DNA from: Lasiosphaeria ovina
Lineage: Eukaryota; Ascomycota; Sordariomycetes; Sordariales; Lasiosphaeriaceae
DNA length: 64,000 bases
Direction: 5' to 3'
Assembly: GCA_033439765.1 (NCBI GenBank)
Contig: JAULSN010000004.1
Coordinates: 3,234,001-3,298,000 of the forward strand
A model generated the notes under the pieces. That model was not told where the DNA came from. It was given only the letters and a program-made list of their open reading frames with translations, and searched no databases. This document shows positions 38,432-49,762 of the stretch, piece after piece (the first letter of the stretch is position 1; each line of letters starts with the position of its first letter). The position numbers and the translations under genes are program-made.

Positions 38432-38462
38432 CCGCGGCGCGGCGCGGCGCGGCGCGGCGCCG
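38432..38462. repeat. (GGCGC)n array, potential strong hairpin
   Basis: Five to six GCGGC/GGCGC units followed by GCCG. Self-complementary and very GC-rich. Confidence 0.8.
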
Positions 38463-40537
38463 TAGCTGCACACGGTGCCGCATTGCCCTGGCCAGGGCCG
38501 AATACCGGGCCAACATGGCAACGCGTTCCGCAGTCCGAGAGACCGGGGGGCTCGACCATGGATGCGGAATTTGCGGCAAAAAGGAAAACCCGCCAGTTGG
38601 TCGCCACGCCGTACACCTCCCTGACTCTGAAGAGTCGCAAAACGACGCCTCGCTTTGCCTGTTGGCCTTCCATTGCGTGAAACATCCGAGGGGGAGCCAT
38701 CCGGACCGGCGGCGACGGTAGGGGGGTCATGGGTCGGGGTGAGCGTGGGGGTTTGTTGGTCTGTTAAACCCAAGACCCCTATTATGGAAACATGGAACAG
38801 AGTTCCTTGTTGGCACGTCCTTCTCATGCCAAGATTCGGAGGACCAAAAAGGTAGAAAAGCTCAAGCATAGATTGGCACCTCGAGGACTGCGTTTGTGGA
38901 CCTGCATTGTCATTGACGAAAGTAACAAACGAGTAGGGACAGGTAGCTCCCAACAGAAAGCAGAAGCAGGACGAGTAAATGCTCCGCCCAGCCAGTAGAA
39001 CAACGCCCAATCTACCGTCCTTGTCACGCTGATCCACAACAACCATCCCTTCAAAGAGCCTGGATACCTTAGCCGTCGAGATGGCGAGGAGTCACGCCGG
39101 AGCAATCCAGGACAAAAGGAAGAGCTTATCAAGCGGCTCTACCTCCCAGCATCAAGGGACAAAACATATACCCACTCAGATAGAGCAAGCTAAGAGCCAG
39201 GAGCGCAGTTAGCCATGGCTCTGCCTGCAAAGCTTCTCAACCGGCTGCCGTTGCTTCAGGCACCAGTTATCCGCCTTAGCCCTAATATCTTCGACTGCTC
39301 AACAGTTTAGATGACAGTGGCGAATGTATGTATATTGGTTGCAATGTCAAAGCTGACCTACAAAGCCAATGCTGGCCCCGACCCGTTGCCAGCGGTTACC
39401 ACTACAACCAGCAAACCATGGCCCGCCCAGCCCCCGTAGAAGAGAAGAAAGGAGAATAAAATCAGTGTCAGACAGCATGCCGGCGGTAAAGGGCGGTGGC
39501 TGAGAACGTTTGGCAATATTCTACTTTTACTTCAAACCTCCCGAATCGGGGGAATTGACTTTTGTTTCTTGCCACAATTGAGCGGAGGCGAGATAGCAAC
39601 TCCAACCCGAACAATAGTCGTCGACGAGTCAAGCTAATTACCTCATTCTCCCATAATCTACAACTAACTAGCGGCTCAGTCAGCCAGCCAGTCACGGCCG
39701 ATCGTATATACCACATCCTCCAGTAGGCGGACCCAAAACTTGAATGGCAACAATAACCACACGTCCAGACCCCTTGAACTAAGAAGGACTTGCCTGATTT
39801 AGTTTGGCAGTCTTCTATTATAGGTGGGAGAAGCGATTGCAAGTCTCTGGAGGCAAGGCAGGTTGAAGGAGGCGACGTCAAAGACAAAGAAAGAGGCAAA
39901 CCAAACTTTCCACCCCTTTAAAGCATTCGACGTCAAAACAGACGTCCCTCAACCCAGAATCCACCGCATAAGCCTCGCCCACGCGAGCACAGCAAACAAA
40001 CCCCTTTTCCCATGCCGCACCCCACACACACATACAACAGCACGCGAGACGAATAAACAAACAAACGGCGGGCCGAGTTGGAATTTCCAAAACCCCCAAA
40101 CTCAAACCCCCAAAAATCCAATTCCACCGACGCACCGGCTAGATGCAAGACACGGTAGCTGCAACTCGGATATCTACAACCAAAGCAGCTCAGCCACCAG
40201 CCACAACACAGACGAGAAAGAAAGGGGTGTCCATATCCAAAAACCGGCACGCCCAACGGCCATGCAACGACAACGATAACGGCAAACTGTTGTACCCGCT
40301 GCTAGACACCCACCTCACCGGGTCCGCTACACCGGCGTCGCCCCCCACACACTTAAACACATACACAAGGACTAAAAGATCCGCCTATCTGTCTGATGTC
40401 GGTGTTATTATGTCTGTCTCTCGGAACCCACTTGCGCCAGGCAGACGGCGAAGCCATTCAGACAGATATGGAGATGGAGATTACGCGGCCAAGATACGTA
40501 ACTCTCTATCTATGAAGTTGAAAAAAAGAAAGAAAAA

Positions 40538-40620
40538 CTTTCTCCTTTGACTTTCTCTTTTTCTTTTTCTTCTTCTCTATTCTCTCTTTTTCTTTCTTTC
40601 TTTATTTTTTTCCTTTTTTA
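40538..40620. repeat. About 80-bp polypyrimidine (CT) tract
   Basis: An almost pure C/T run, interrupted by only a few purines, in intergenic sequence. Such tracts often occur in fungal promoters and leaders, but no downstream plus-strand gene is visible within 3 kb. Confidence 0.8.
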
Positions 40621-41439
40621 GTTTCCCCCGTGGAGATATCTCTTCTGGTACCACTGGAGAGCGAAGAGTAACCAATGTGTGGGCACGAAAAATCACGTTA
40701 GATATAAACTTTTATCCTGCTTTTCTACTTAAGTTTTTCTTTCTTAATTTTTCTGTCTTTTTTCTCTCTCCCAACGGCCACCACTCTGCGGCTCATCGCA
40801 AAGGACAGGTCGGAAGGTTACACAAACTAGAATTAGTTATTCATAACACTCAGTTATTGTCCCTCCCGGACCGTGAATGGCCCTGTCCCCGCTAAACAAG
40901 TTGGAAATAGTTGTAATGCTTCTCCATCGCACGCCGTTTCCCGGGGCAACGTTGGTGATAGCACTGAGCATGGTGGATTCGGAAAAGGGCCGACTGGCGC
41001 GCCATAAGACCGTTGCAAAAGAAACGGCCAAAATCGACAAAGCACTAGAGCCTCATTGTGTTCTTTTTAGTGTGTATGGCAATGGGTATAAGTCACATAT
41101 ATTCTGTGATTTAACACCAAAAGTTTGGTCCTCAGGAGAGTCTAACAACAAGCAAACCAACGATCCCATTGCATTCACATGGCTAAAAACGCTCCACAAC
41201 AGGAGCCAAAGGTCCAGCGTCATGTGAACGTAGAGACCGCGCCATAAAACCCTTTTCTCTCGGCCCAGTCTCTCGGCACTTACGGTGTGTGAGAAAGTAC
41301 TCCCGAGAAACTCCGCTCCACTGCCTAAGCCTTGCGTCCTGGAAAGTTCTGGGCCCTAATAAGTTCACACACCCTACCAGGCTGGAACAAAGGGGACGAG
41401 ACATCATCAGATTCCCGGCGATTAGCCTCGAAAAATGCA

Positions 41440-44168
41440 TCATTTCTCTCCCGGCAAGCCTGACCGAGCTCGCTTGAGCTTATTCGCTCGGTCATGGGGC
41501 CGGTTCGCCAAAGCCCGAGCAGCCGCAATCCTGGCCGCATCAGTTGCTGTCTCAGATGCTCCTTGAATTCCTGACACGTTGCAGCTAGAAGACACGCTCA
41601 TTGGCGTTGATCGACCCGTAGCTGGCGTCAAAGACTGCGTCGACACACTTCTCGGCCCCAGCAAAGGCTTTGCAACCACCTGATCAACATCCGTTTGGGT
41701 TGTTGCACCCAAAGCTGACTCGGTACCGCCACCCGTACCAAAGAAAGGTACCAGAAACTTCGGCTCATGCTCTCTCGTGTCCAAAATGACTCTGGGACTC
41801 GACAGTACAGGCGTATATGTACCGGGAACGGTGCCATTTGCCTTGGTCCGGTCTTTGGTTCTGTCGGCCAGCTGGGTAGAGTTTCTTCTAGCAGGCTCTG
41901 GAGACTCCGTTGGAGCGGTGGTCGCGTGATCAGAGGAGGCTGAGCCTTTGTTCTTCTCAACACCAACGGCTCCGGTCGGGCTAAGCAAGTCTCCGGAGGC
42001 TTTGGGCATGGGTCCATTCCCAACCCAAACCACAGAATTGGCCGAGGTCGATGGCGTGAGATGACTGAAGCCGAAATCGAGACCAGAGACAGTTGTTGGT
42101 GCCGGGCTCGACGGTGACTTCGGCTGTACAGAAGCCGTTGGATAGAGACGGCCAACAAGGTCCTCAGATCCGCCAGGGCGTAACTCAAACGCCTGCGAGG
42201 CCAAGAAATATCGATCCGCGGTTGTACTCGCCAGAGTCGGGTGCCAATCGGCTTCTGGGCCGTTTCCAACTGACTGTAGCGACAACGTCTCATCAGCGCC
42301 CTTTTCAAACGAATAGCCACGGCTCCGCTGCGGTCGAGAGATTGGACCCCGATCAGTTTCACTCCCAATGACGCCACAATAGTTCATGCTTTGGGTGTCC
42401 TCAGTGGCGTGATCATCATCACCCAACACAAGAGCCTCGTCTCTGTACTTTGCTTGTCGATTAAGGCTCATGCCTCCATATTTGCCGCCATCCCCCTGGC
42501 CTGGACTCGGCTGCGGCATATGACTGGGAACCGAATCGTTGTCTGAAGCCACCTGGGGAGCATTGTCGCTGTCCCGATAGTTTGTTGGAATAAAAGACTC
42601 TGAACTCGTCCTCGAGCTTCCGGAGGAGATTGGCTCAACACTCCCTGGAGAAGTTTCCCGATTGTTTGCATCCCGATGAGACTGTATGAGCTGGTTTTGG
42701 GCTAGATTTGCAGTACCAGCATAATGGTGTGTCTGCGAACCTCTCTGGCCAGGTGACATTTGATCGAGTGTCTGTCTTGGATTTTGCCTACGTTTGGCTT
42801 TTGACCTCTGATGCTGAGGCGCTCTGGAGTTTCCGACAGGATCCGCACTAGTCATCAGTTTCTGATGTCGCTGCTGATCTTTCTCTCGCGCCTTGACAAA
42901 ACAACTCATGAATATGTCGTTGTCTTCGTTCAAGATTCGCGGGATGTCTGCTGCAGACGGGCTGTAAGCATCTCAGCCAATAAACCATAATCCGAGAGTT
43001 CATGATAGATACCTATCTTAGTGTAGCAGGTGACTGCCTCCAAAGGGCCCGTCGGTCTGGGTTTTTCCATATTTTCGTCATCCGAGTCTTTGATGCGCAC
43101 ATCAGCGTTGCTCGTCTTGAGAGTATAAAGGGCCAGTTTACCGTGCTCTTGCGAAATGCTCATTCTCTTCAGCCGGGCCTGAAAACGCTTCGATTCCGAC
43201 CGGTCCACCACACTCTCCTGTCGCGCCAAAGCGACGGATAAGACGCCATCTTTGCTCTCCTTGGCCAGCGTCAGTTCAAGGCGTTTTATTTCTGCCTTGT
43301 ACTCTCCCTCGCGGCGCATCCAATCTTCGCTTATGCTGCGAAACTGTTCTAACTCCTTCTTGCGCAGGTCCTTGAGCTCGTCAAGATCGCTCTGCACATT
43401 ACGGAGCTGTCGTGTGGTCTGAGCAAAGCCCTCCAGCAAGGCTAGGACATACGAGTTGTACCTTTCAAAGTGATGTTAGGATCATAGAAAACGGAGCTTA
43501 GAGTTGTCATGGCATCATCGTCACAGGGGGGAATCGTGGCGGATATTCTAACATGGAGGAGACTCGTCATTGGAAACTCCGATTTCCTCTCCTGCTGATA
43601 GACATGACATGGAGGCTACAGCTGTCTTGAAAGCCAAACGATGTATATACATAACAAATATAGGAAAGCGCGCCTCGACTTACATGATCGGGATTGGCGC
43701 CAACGAATCTCTCTTGCTCATCATGGCTGCCTGGAGGGTTTCCACCATCTGCATGATGTTGGGGTTGTGCCAAGTGTCTTCGTGGTGTGCGTCTTCCCCG
43801 TGGTCGCCGAGAGCATTTCTAACTTCCCGGCCACCGCCACTGCCGCCAGTATTACCAGCAGCGACCAGAGGCGGCGAGGGAGTCGTCGTCATGCGAAGAA
43901 GGTTGTGATGGGACGAGCTACTGCCGCCTCCACCTCCGCCGATGCTGAGATTCAGCAGGCTAGAGACGCGGTGGATCGAGGGACGAGCCAGGCGTCGCCG
44001 GGTAGGAGACAGCAGGTGCGGCTGCTGCTTCTCCTGGTCGGCGGCATCGCGATCGTCAATCGCGGTCGTGGAGATGGCCGAGCCGGCGCTGGCACTGGAG
44101 GGAGCAGTGGCAGGCGCGACACCGCGAGAGCGCTGGAAGCCGCGAAACCAGCTAGTCTCTGCTGCCAT
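41440..44168 (-). CDS. Large coiled-coil, low-complexity protein of unknown function
   Basis: Three exons on the minus strand: 44168-43684, 43461-43013, 42950-41440. The introns are 222 nt (GTAAGT...AAAG) and 62 nt (GTATCT...CTGCAG), giving 814 aa. The N-terminus is MAAETSWFRGFQRSRG, followed by a Gly/Ser-rich stretch. Residues about 140-175 (NIMQMVETLQAAMMSKRDSL, APIPIMYNSYVLALLEGF) and the charged helical segment at about 175-240 (DELKDLRKKELEQFRSISED, EYKAEIKRLELTLAKESKDG) look like the conserved core and predict a coiled coil. The block SVALARQESVVDRS follows. From about residue 320 the protein is Ser/Thr/Gln-rich and disordered, ending RARSGLPGEK. I recall similar cores in uncharacterised Pezizomycotina proteins but know no function. 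There is no membrane segment. Confidence 0.85.
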
Positions 44169-44863
44169 GATGGCGGAGATGCCAGCCTTTTTCTTTTTTT
44201 CTCAAAACGATAGTAGAAAAGAAGATGACTGGCTAGCGATCATGTGTTGGAGGAGGGGAGGTGATGAGATTGGTGACACTCGGGGAAATGGGGTTTGGTG
44301 GTGCGACCGGCATATGACAGTAAAGAGGCAGAGAAAGGCAGGCGTTCGCAGGGCAGACCGAGGACGTAGCAAACAAACAGCAAACAAAGAGGAATTAAAA
44401 GAAAGCGCTCCCAAAAGAACAGGCATCGGGGTTTCATCAATCAAGAACGCAGCAAGCTGGTTTGTAAATAAAATGGGTGACCGAGCGGCATCGTAAACCC
44501 CAAGTGTTCGTCGGGTGATGATTAGGTAGGGAGGAAGGGGGGGAGATGGGATGGCAGCGGAGGCGCCCTGTGACGGTTTCCGTCGATGTATTTATGACCA
44601 CCTCCGCTGTCTTTGTGTAAGAAAGGAGGCAATGGAATAAGTACGAACTGTATGGGTGTCATAGGGAGGAAGGTGCAACGCACTGCGGCATCACAGGAAC
44701 CTTAAAAAAGAGACCCGTGGACGCCCCTTTTCAAACTCACCTCCCCGCTAAATTTCCCACCGAGACCTCCTCTTCCACCGAATTCGGCCACTATAAACGC
44801 GTGTCCAGGCCGTAAAATCCGAGGGACAGCACGCCGCTACCTGCCAAAAGGAATAACATGGAA
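44169..44863. other. Promoter and leader of the coiled-coil protein gene
   Basis: 695 bp between the start codon at 44168 and the outer end of the retrotransposon. Read on the minus strand it ends in an A-rich leader before CATCATGG. No other gene is seen. Confidence 0.5.
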
Positions 44864-45155
44864 TGTTGGAATGACAAGGTCATTCGTGCTAGCCACTATA
44901 GTAACTATTGAACGAACGGTAGGGGTGGTTGTGGTGGTTGTATTCTGCTCTCCTCTGTCTTAAAGGATCACGAACTACGGGGACAGGATGCGGGTGGGTT
45001 TGGCGATGCTCCGTGGTCACGTGTTTGGGCACGTGTAACCCGTGCCTTCAGGGTCACGTGTGTGCCCCGCACGATGATGGTTCCCCACATGTTTTCCCTG
45101 TCGACCAATCACAGCCCTGCAGCCGCATGAGCCTGATTGATCGGTAATTCCTACA
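44864..45155 (-). repeat. 3' long terminal repeat, 292 bp
   Basis: On the element strand the LTR begins TGTAGGAATTACC (45155) and ends ATTCCAACA (44864), the short imperfect inverted termini expected of LTRs. It is preceded by a purine-rich AAAAGTAAAAGA stretch suitable as the polypurine tract. Three CACGTG palindromes lie inside (45018, 45030 and 45055). The first 149 bp by coordinate recur at 48995-49143. Confidence 0.9.
45018..45060. promoter_or_regulatory. Three CACGTG boxes in the LTR
   Basis: CACGTG at 45018-45023, 45030-45035 and 45055-45060. CACGTG is the general target of bHLH factors. In an LTR this part would fall in U3, where element promoters lie. The function is inferred. Confidence 0.4.
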
Positions 45156-45181
45156 CTGGCCGTCTTTTACTTTTCCAACGA

Positions 45182-45740
45182 TCATTTTTCTCCCTTGGCC
45201 TGCAGGGCCAGGTTGGGCGATGACTTCGTCATCGCATCGGCCGGGTTATCGTTTCCGTTGATCCAGCGGACTTCGAAGATCTCCTGCTTCTCGTATGACT
45301 CAGCCATCGCGATATCTAGATCGCGGCTCGGCTTCGGCTAATTCTTTGATCCGGGCGGGCGTCCTCGCCGTCTCAGCACGCGGGGTTCTTCCTGTGGAGG
45401 GGTCCATTCGTCATCGCCGTCGGCATCGTTACGAGGGAGCTTTCCGCTCTCTTCGAGGGCCGGGGTGACAGTTGAGTCGTCACGGTAGTACGGCTTGACT
45501 ACCACGGTGCGGAAGTTCGTAGGCTTGCCGTTGACTTCAACTGTGCAGGTTTCTCCGTTGCGTGCGAGCAGCACGTGCGGGCCGGTCCACTTGTGGCCTT
45601 TTCGCCACACCTTTACCTCGCTCTGGAGAGGAAGGTTGAGGGTATCTAGGTTGTTCGGGCCGTTACGGGGTGCCTAGGGCATCAAAACCCTGTCTCTTTG
45701 CCTTGAGGGTACGTATCTCTGTCATCGCTTTTCGTACTGC
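45182..45740 (-). pseudogene. Retrotransposon pol tail: integrase C-terminus joined to RNase H end
   Basis: Continues the integrase frame after a TAG at 45741-45743 (AVRKAMTEIRTLKAKRQ), shifts frame near 45670, then reads VWRKGHKWTGPHVLLARNGE and TNFRTVVVKPYY, the post-integrase module of fungal copia polyproteins. A TAG lies at 45338-45340. Directly after it, in the same frame, come SRDLDIAMAESYEKQEIFEV, RWINGNDNPADAMTK and the stop at 45182, which is the extreme end of the RNase H domain. The whole reverse transcriptase, normally several hundred residues, is therefore missing at about 45325-45345. This is a relic without catalytic RT. Confidence 0.85.
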
Positions 45741-46964
45741 CTACGCGCGTGCTTCAATAGAGGGAAATTGAGGTGATGATGCGGTCATCCTAGGGTACGT
45801 TCCGAAAACAAGGAGGGTAGGCACTAGGCCGTCAGGTCCTGCAGTATCGTTGACTGCCTTGACAGCCATTTGGAGGGCTTGGTCTACCGTCACATCAAGG
45901 CTTCGCAGGTCTGCCGTGATGACTTCGTAGGCTCGGCGGAGCGGTCCGTGGTACCGTTCTAGTTTGCCGATAGAGTTGTGGGCTTTAACGGGGGCTTCCT
46001 TGATCTCGATCGATAGGCTACGGGCGTTATTGACGAAGTCTTCTGCTGTGAAGTTGGTTCCTGCGTCAGTGACGATGATATCAGGTGGTCCAACGTATGT
46101 ATCGATCCACATAGCTCGAATTGCGTTCCAAGTTGCCTTCGCCGTCATGTTCTGAAGGAACCGTGCAGCCTGAAAAGAGGTAGCCTCATCGATAGAGTGG
46201 ATGACTGGCTTTCCATCGAGGTGCATAACGTCTACTAGCACACGATAGTTGAAGTCGGCGTCGTCATGGAGGGTGAATCTGAATCTACCGGGGTTGCCGC
46301 CGTGCATCTGGCATTGATGATAGAACTTATTAATCTTCTCGATGGCTTCGTGCTCCAGATTATCGTAGCCTACTCGTGTGAGTACCTTATACAGGCGTTC
46401 TGCCGCCGGGTGACCGAATCGTCGGTGCAGTTGGCGTAGCTCTGTTTCCGTAAGGTGGTAGTATGCGACGGTTTCTTCCAGATCGTCTAGTAGAAGCCAG
46501 GGATGGCCCCATTTCCGTACGATCGGATAGCTCTTGCCTAGATGAACTAGGGTGTTGAGGATGTTATTGAGGTAAACGCCGTACTTATCCATATCCGAAA
46601 GGCAGAATAGGAACGGGGTATTCGCTAGAACGACCTGAAAGTTAATGGTTCCAAACGCGGTCTCCACGGCTACCGTTCCGAGAGGTACACTCTCTAGGTT
46701 ATCTCCAAACCGTACGCGATGTTGTCCGGCCGTTGATGTATCGATCTTGGTGTTAGGGATCTTCTTCTGTAGTGCCTTGACCTGGTTCTCGCCAGCTGTT
46801 GATATGCCGGCTGCTCCTGTGTCAGGCATGATGCCCTGGAAGGTCTCTGAGTCGTATCGGCTCTGGAAATGGAAGAGCGATGCGGGTTCGCTTGGGGATC
46901 GCTCAAACGGGTTAGCTACCGTTATTGCATGCATCGTCGCTTGGTTATTGAGAAGGTTGGCCAT
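45741..46964 (-). pseudogene. Retrotransposon protease-integrase region (copia family)
   Basis: 407-codon open frame, the longest intact piece of pol. Order: aspartic protease with DTGAAG at about residue 48, a GAG-pre-integrase zinc-binding segment (LRQLHRRFGHPAAERLYKVL ... CQMHGG), then the integrase core with catalytic-type acids in VLVDVMHLDGK, IIVTDAGTNF and GKLERYHGP. The family block AVNDTAGPDGLVPTLLVFGT follows. Stop codons lie both just upstream of the start and at its end, where family members read on, so this is a fragment of a broken polyprotein. The protease and integrase motifs themselves look intact. Confidence 0.92.
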
Positions 46965-47537
46965 CCTGCTACCGTCAACTGGGCCGTACTCCGTAAAGAA
47001 GCTCTCAAAGTGTGGGTTAGATGCTTTAGGTTCCTCCGTAGTGACCTAGGTATCGAAGTCATCCTCGGTCTCTTGTTACGAATCCCTGAAGAATGCACGG
47101 TAGTGGGGCAGGCTCTTCGTTCAGGGGTCCTCCAATGAGCGGGCAGGAAGGGAGGTCTGGTGTCCCAAAGTCCCGGTGCAGGACCCCGGGACACTCTGGC
47201 TGGCCCGCGACCCGGCCTCGGGACTCGGGACCTCAATGAGCCCTTATTGGCTCACTCCACATAGATATATACGATGACCGTAGCCACGGTCTTGGATAGA
47301 ACTTGCTTGGTTCTTCAAGCAAGCAATATACATTCCTTGTGCTCATATACTATGAGCAGCAATCCAGTTTGACTGTATTATACGTGCAATAAGAGCTTGC
47401 CCTTTGTTCAATCCTCACCATCATCATTCAGCCAACCTAGTGCGTTTGCACACTACAAGCATTGACCCCCACAGTCGAGTGGTTTGTAATATCTCTGCTC
47501 TTCCTTGCCGTACGCCTGCATATATCGTCGCCACTGG
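46965..47537 (-). pseudogene. Decayed gag-pol junction of the retrotransposon
   Basis: Between the gag relic and the protease, the protease frame can be followed upstream as VTTEEPKASNPHFESFFTEY and ETEDDFDT with interrupting TAG and TAA codons. The rest has frames that change often. This is expected to be the C-terminal gag/linker region. No zinc knuckle could be recognised. Confidence 0.5.
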
Positions 47538-48636
47538 TTACGCCTTGACCGGCGTTCAGAGATCGGCCAGATCTTTATCTGTTCTGTATATGCCTGCAGG
47601 CGTCCTGCCTGCGAGCCCTTTGAAGATCTTCTGCAGCTTGTTCGCGAGGATATCGAAGTACTGTGATAGGTCTTTGTCGGGGGTTCTCTTTGATGGTACG
47701 AGTAAAGGTCGTAGATCGCCACTCCTGGAGATACATCTAGCGATCCTCCACAGAGTGGAAGAACGCTCTGGTGCGGTTGATCATCTCGTCAAAGGTGAGG
47801 TTCTCCTATATCAACCGGTCGAAGTAGAACTGCTTGGCTCTGTCCTTCAGCATGACTGAGTACACCTTGTGGTATAGCTGTTGTGGAATCCCGATGATCT
47901 GGTAGTACGCTCCAAAGATCTTGACTTTCGAATCCAAGATATCGTAGCGTTCGCCCCTAAACTTATCTTCGTCGGTATATATCTTTGCGTGGTCTGTCAG
48001 CATTCGCGATAGCGGTAGCGGTGCCGCGTTGCTTAGGTATGGAGGTGTGTCGGCTGTATCGAACGGGGGTATATTGAGGTAGTCTTCCTCAATCATGTTC
48101 TGCTTGGTTATTCCTGATCGTATGGGGGCCGGGATTATGAAGCCTGACTGGGCCCTGTTCGGGGTGTTCTTCAACGGTGCCGGGGTCCTCACGGGGGTTG
48201 CTGAAGATCCGGAAAAGCGCGGGTTTTGTTTTGACTGGAACTTCACTCCTCTTTCCTCGATGTATAGTTCGACCTCCTCTTCTAGCCACTCGGGGGCCTT
48301 CTTTCCTTGATCTAGCGTAAAGAGCTGCTATGATATGATTCCTTCGTTGTTGATGTAGATGCTATGATCTTTGAAGAACTGTTTGAAGGTGGTACGGAGG
48401 GTCATGTCGAGGGTTTTGAAGTGGTCTTCTGTCCAGCCGTTAAAGTCGTTTCGGAACTCTGATAGTAGAAGGTAGTCTCGTAGCTCGAGGGTGTCGTAGG
48501 TTTCGAAGCAGTCGACTACGTAGGTGTTGAGCTGTTTCGCTGTAGCCTGGCTCTCGTCTTCAGGGTCGAAGTCTTTGCCTTCCCAGAGCGGGTCGGTGAT
48601 GTTGATGATGCGGGCGTTCGTGCGTAGGCTCGTCAT
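47538..48636 (-). pseudogene. Retrotransposon gag relic with in-frame stops
   Basis: Begins MTSLRTNARIINITDPLWEG at 48636 and keeps one frame through several stops: TAG at 48328-48330, 47806-47808 and 47737-47739, then TGA (47556-47558) and TAA (47538-47540). Between them the protein still reads as capsid-like sequence, e.g. GKKAPEWLEEEVELYIEERG, QLYHKVYSVMLKDRAKQFYF, LTFDEMINRTRAFFH and MYLQEWRSTTFTRTIKENP. Several stops are explained by CAG or CAA changing to TAG or TAA, the direction expected of repeat-induced point mutation. Confidence 0.8.
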
Positions 48637-48994
48637 CGTGCTTGTCTTTGTCGAGGGATGTAGATAGCTGAGTAGGGTCGAGCCTTTCTTTCTAGCTGGT
48701 CGAGTCCTTCGCGAGGGGGGTTGCGTGATGGACGCAGGTAGCCAAGTAGAGCACAATGCCTTTCTTTTGGCTACCCTTGAGGTCTTCGTCTCGGTTGATC
48801 CGTGCGTTGAAGAGTCTCTCTCGCGCTCGTAGTCCTGCGTTCAATTGAGCTTTCTACGTGTTCAGTGCTCTCTCTCGAATGCAGTCCTTCGTGCCGCTTC
48901 CTGTCCAGGGATCGTGTAAACAAATACACAATCGCTGCCGCTGCCGGAATCCTTGCTGTTCTGCGGTTGGCCCAGTCGGTCAACCACTGATCAG
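48637..48994 (-). other. Retrotransposon leader with primer-binding region
   Basis: Sequence between the end of the 5' LTR and the gag start. On the element strand the LTR end CCAACA is followed by CTGATCAGTGGTTGACC, where the primer-binding site should lie. It does not obviously match the usual initiator-tRNA primer sequence, so the primer is unassigned. Confidence 0.5.
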
Positions 48995-49143
48995 TGTTGG
49001 AATGACAAGGTCATTCGTGCTAGTCACTATAGTAACCATTGAACGAAAGGTAGGGGTGGTTGTGGTGGTTGTATTCTGCTCTCCTCTGTCTAAAAGGATC
49101 ACGAACTACGGGGACAGGATGCGGGCGCGTTTGGCGATGCTCC
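48995..49143 (-). repeat. Truncated 5' LTR (149 of 292 bp)
   Basis: Matches 44864-45012 with about seven differences, then the match ends abruptly at 49143. The remaining outer part of the LTR is not next to it. A 68-bp segment identical to another part of the LTR lies 2.6 kb away at 51742-51809. Confidence 0.9.
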
Positions 49144-49155
49144 ATCACCAGCGCC

Positions 49156-49510
49156 TATACACTAGTGTAAGTACGGATACATCCGTACGATACCAATGAC
49201 GAATTCACGATGTCTACATAATCTGACGCCTGCTTAAGGCCATTTTCCTTGCAAAGAAGCGGACTACGTATAAGTTAACCAAGACATCTTGCCTTTGAAC
49301 ATTGCCAATAGGAGAATTCATTCTCCAAAATCCTGAATCAGCGCCGCGGATGTCCTCCTGTAACTCCAGAGTCTAGAGCCCCTTGCTTTTCGGCTCCACC
49401 CGCCCGCTGCATCGGTAGGTTGTTCCTCTGCACGACATTTTGCAGCCAGGGTACATGGAGCTGTGGTTCACGCTGGTCCCTTTCTCGCAGCCCAAAGGCA
49501 ACCGCAAAGG
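49156..49510 (+). repeat. Left arm of an inverted repeat pair
   Basis: Closely matches the reverse complement of 54201-54580, with small substitutions and indels. Landmarks are TAGTGTAAGTACGGAT near the outer end, CTTGCAAAGAAGCGGACTAC, AACTTATACG on the complementary strand, and CCCAAAGGCAACCGCAAAGG at the inner end. The outer part holds a small palindrome (GTACGGAT, then ATCCGTAC). The arm starts 12 bp after the broken LTR. It may be a copy of an unclassified short transposable element. Confidence 0.85.
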
Positions 49511-49762
49511 CATTGTTGGAAAGATTGAGGAGTGCTTGACCTTCACCAAAAGGCAGCTCAGGGTTGCTTTTACTTGGGACACAGATCAACGACAATCCCC
49601 ACGTCGCAAGCCGATAACCTACGAATCCTTCGGCACGAACTAACTAATAACAATAGATCACAAGGCCGGACGGTTCCGCAACAAGATGTCCTGGACCAGT
49701 ACGCTAACCGTGTATTATTCTATCTCCTGACGCTAACACGGATATCTGCTCGTAAAGATATA
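49511..49762. other. Non-coding spacer between the inverted-repeat arm and the tandem duplication
   Basis: About 250 bp without a supportable gene; part of the 3' flank of the minus-strand gene at 49910-50867. Confidence 0.4.

Larger units (their letters stand above)
38080..41439. other. Gene-free 3.4-kb region with GC pentamer array and polypyrimidine tract
   Basis: Starts with the promoter of the minus-strand gene at 37303-38079, then a CCTAGGTACCTAGGTAATTA palindromic motif cluster near 38272-38293, a GGCGC array at about 38432-38462, and a CT-rich tract at about 40538-40620. The region ends in the 3' flank of the minus-strand gene that stops at 41440. No supportable coding frame. Confidence 0.5.
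44864..49143 (-). mobile_element. Degenerate Ty1/copia-type LTR retrotransposon
   Basis: Read on the minus strand, the order is partial 5' LTR (49143-48995), primer-binding region, gag, protease-integrase, deleted RT, end of RNase H, and complete 3' LTR (45155-44864). Protease before integrase before RNase H is the copia order. The element carries many stops, one frameshift and a large internal deletion, so it cannot make its own replication proteins. The shared 149 bp of the two LTRs differ at about seven positions, suggesting an old insertion or sequence decay. No target duplication can be checked because the right-hand LTR end is lost. Confidence 0.93.

Noticed and set aside
41628..42377. 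249-codon minus-strand frame inside the 814-aa gene
   Set aside because: Alternative frame of exon 3; no family-like sequence, and the main frame joins well to conserved exons.
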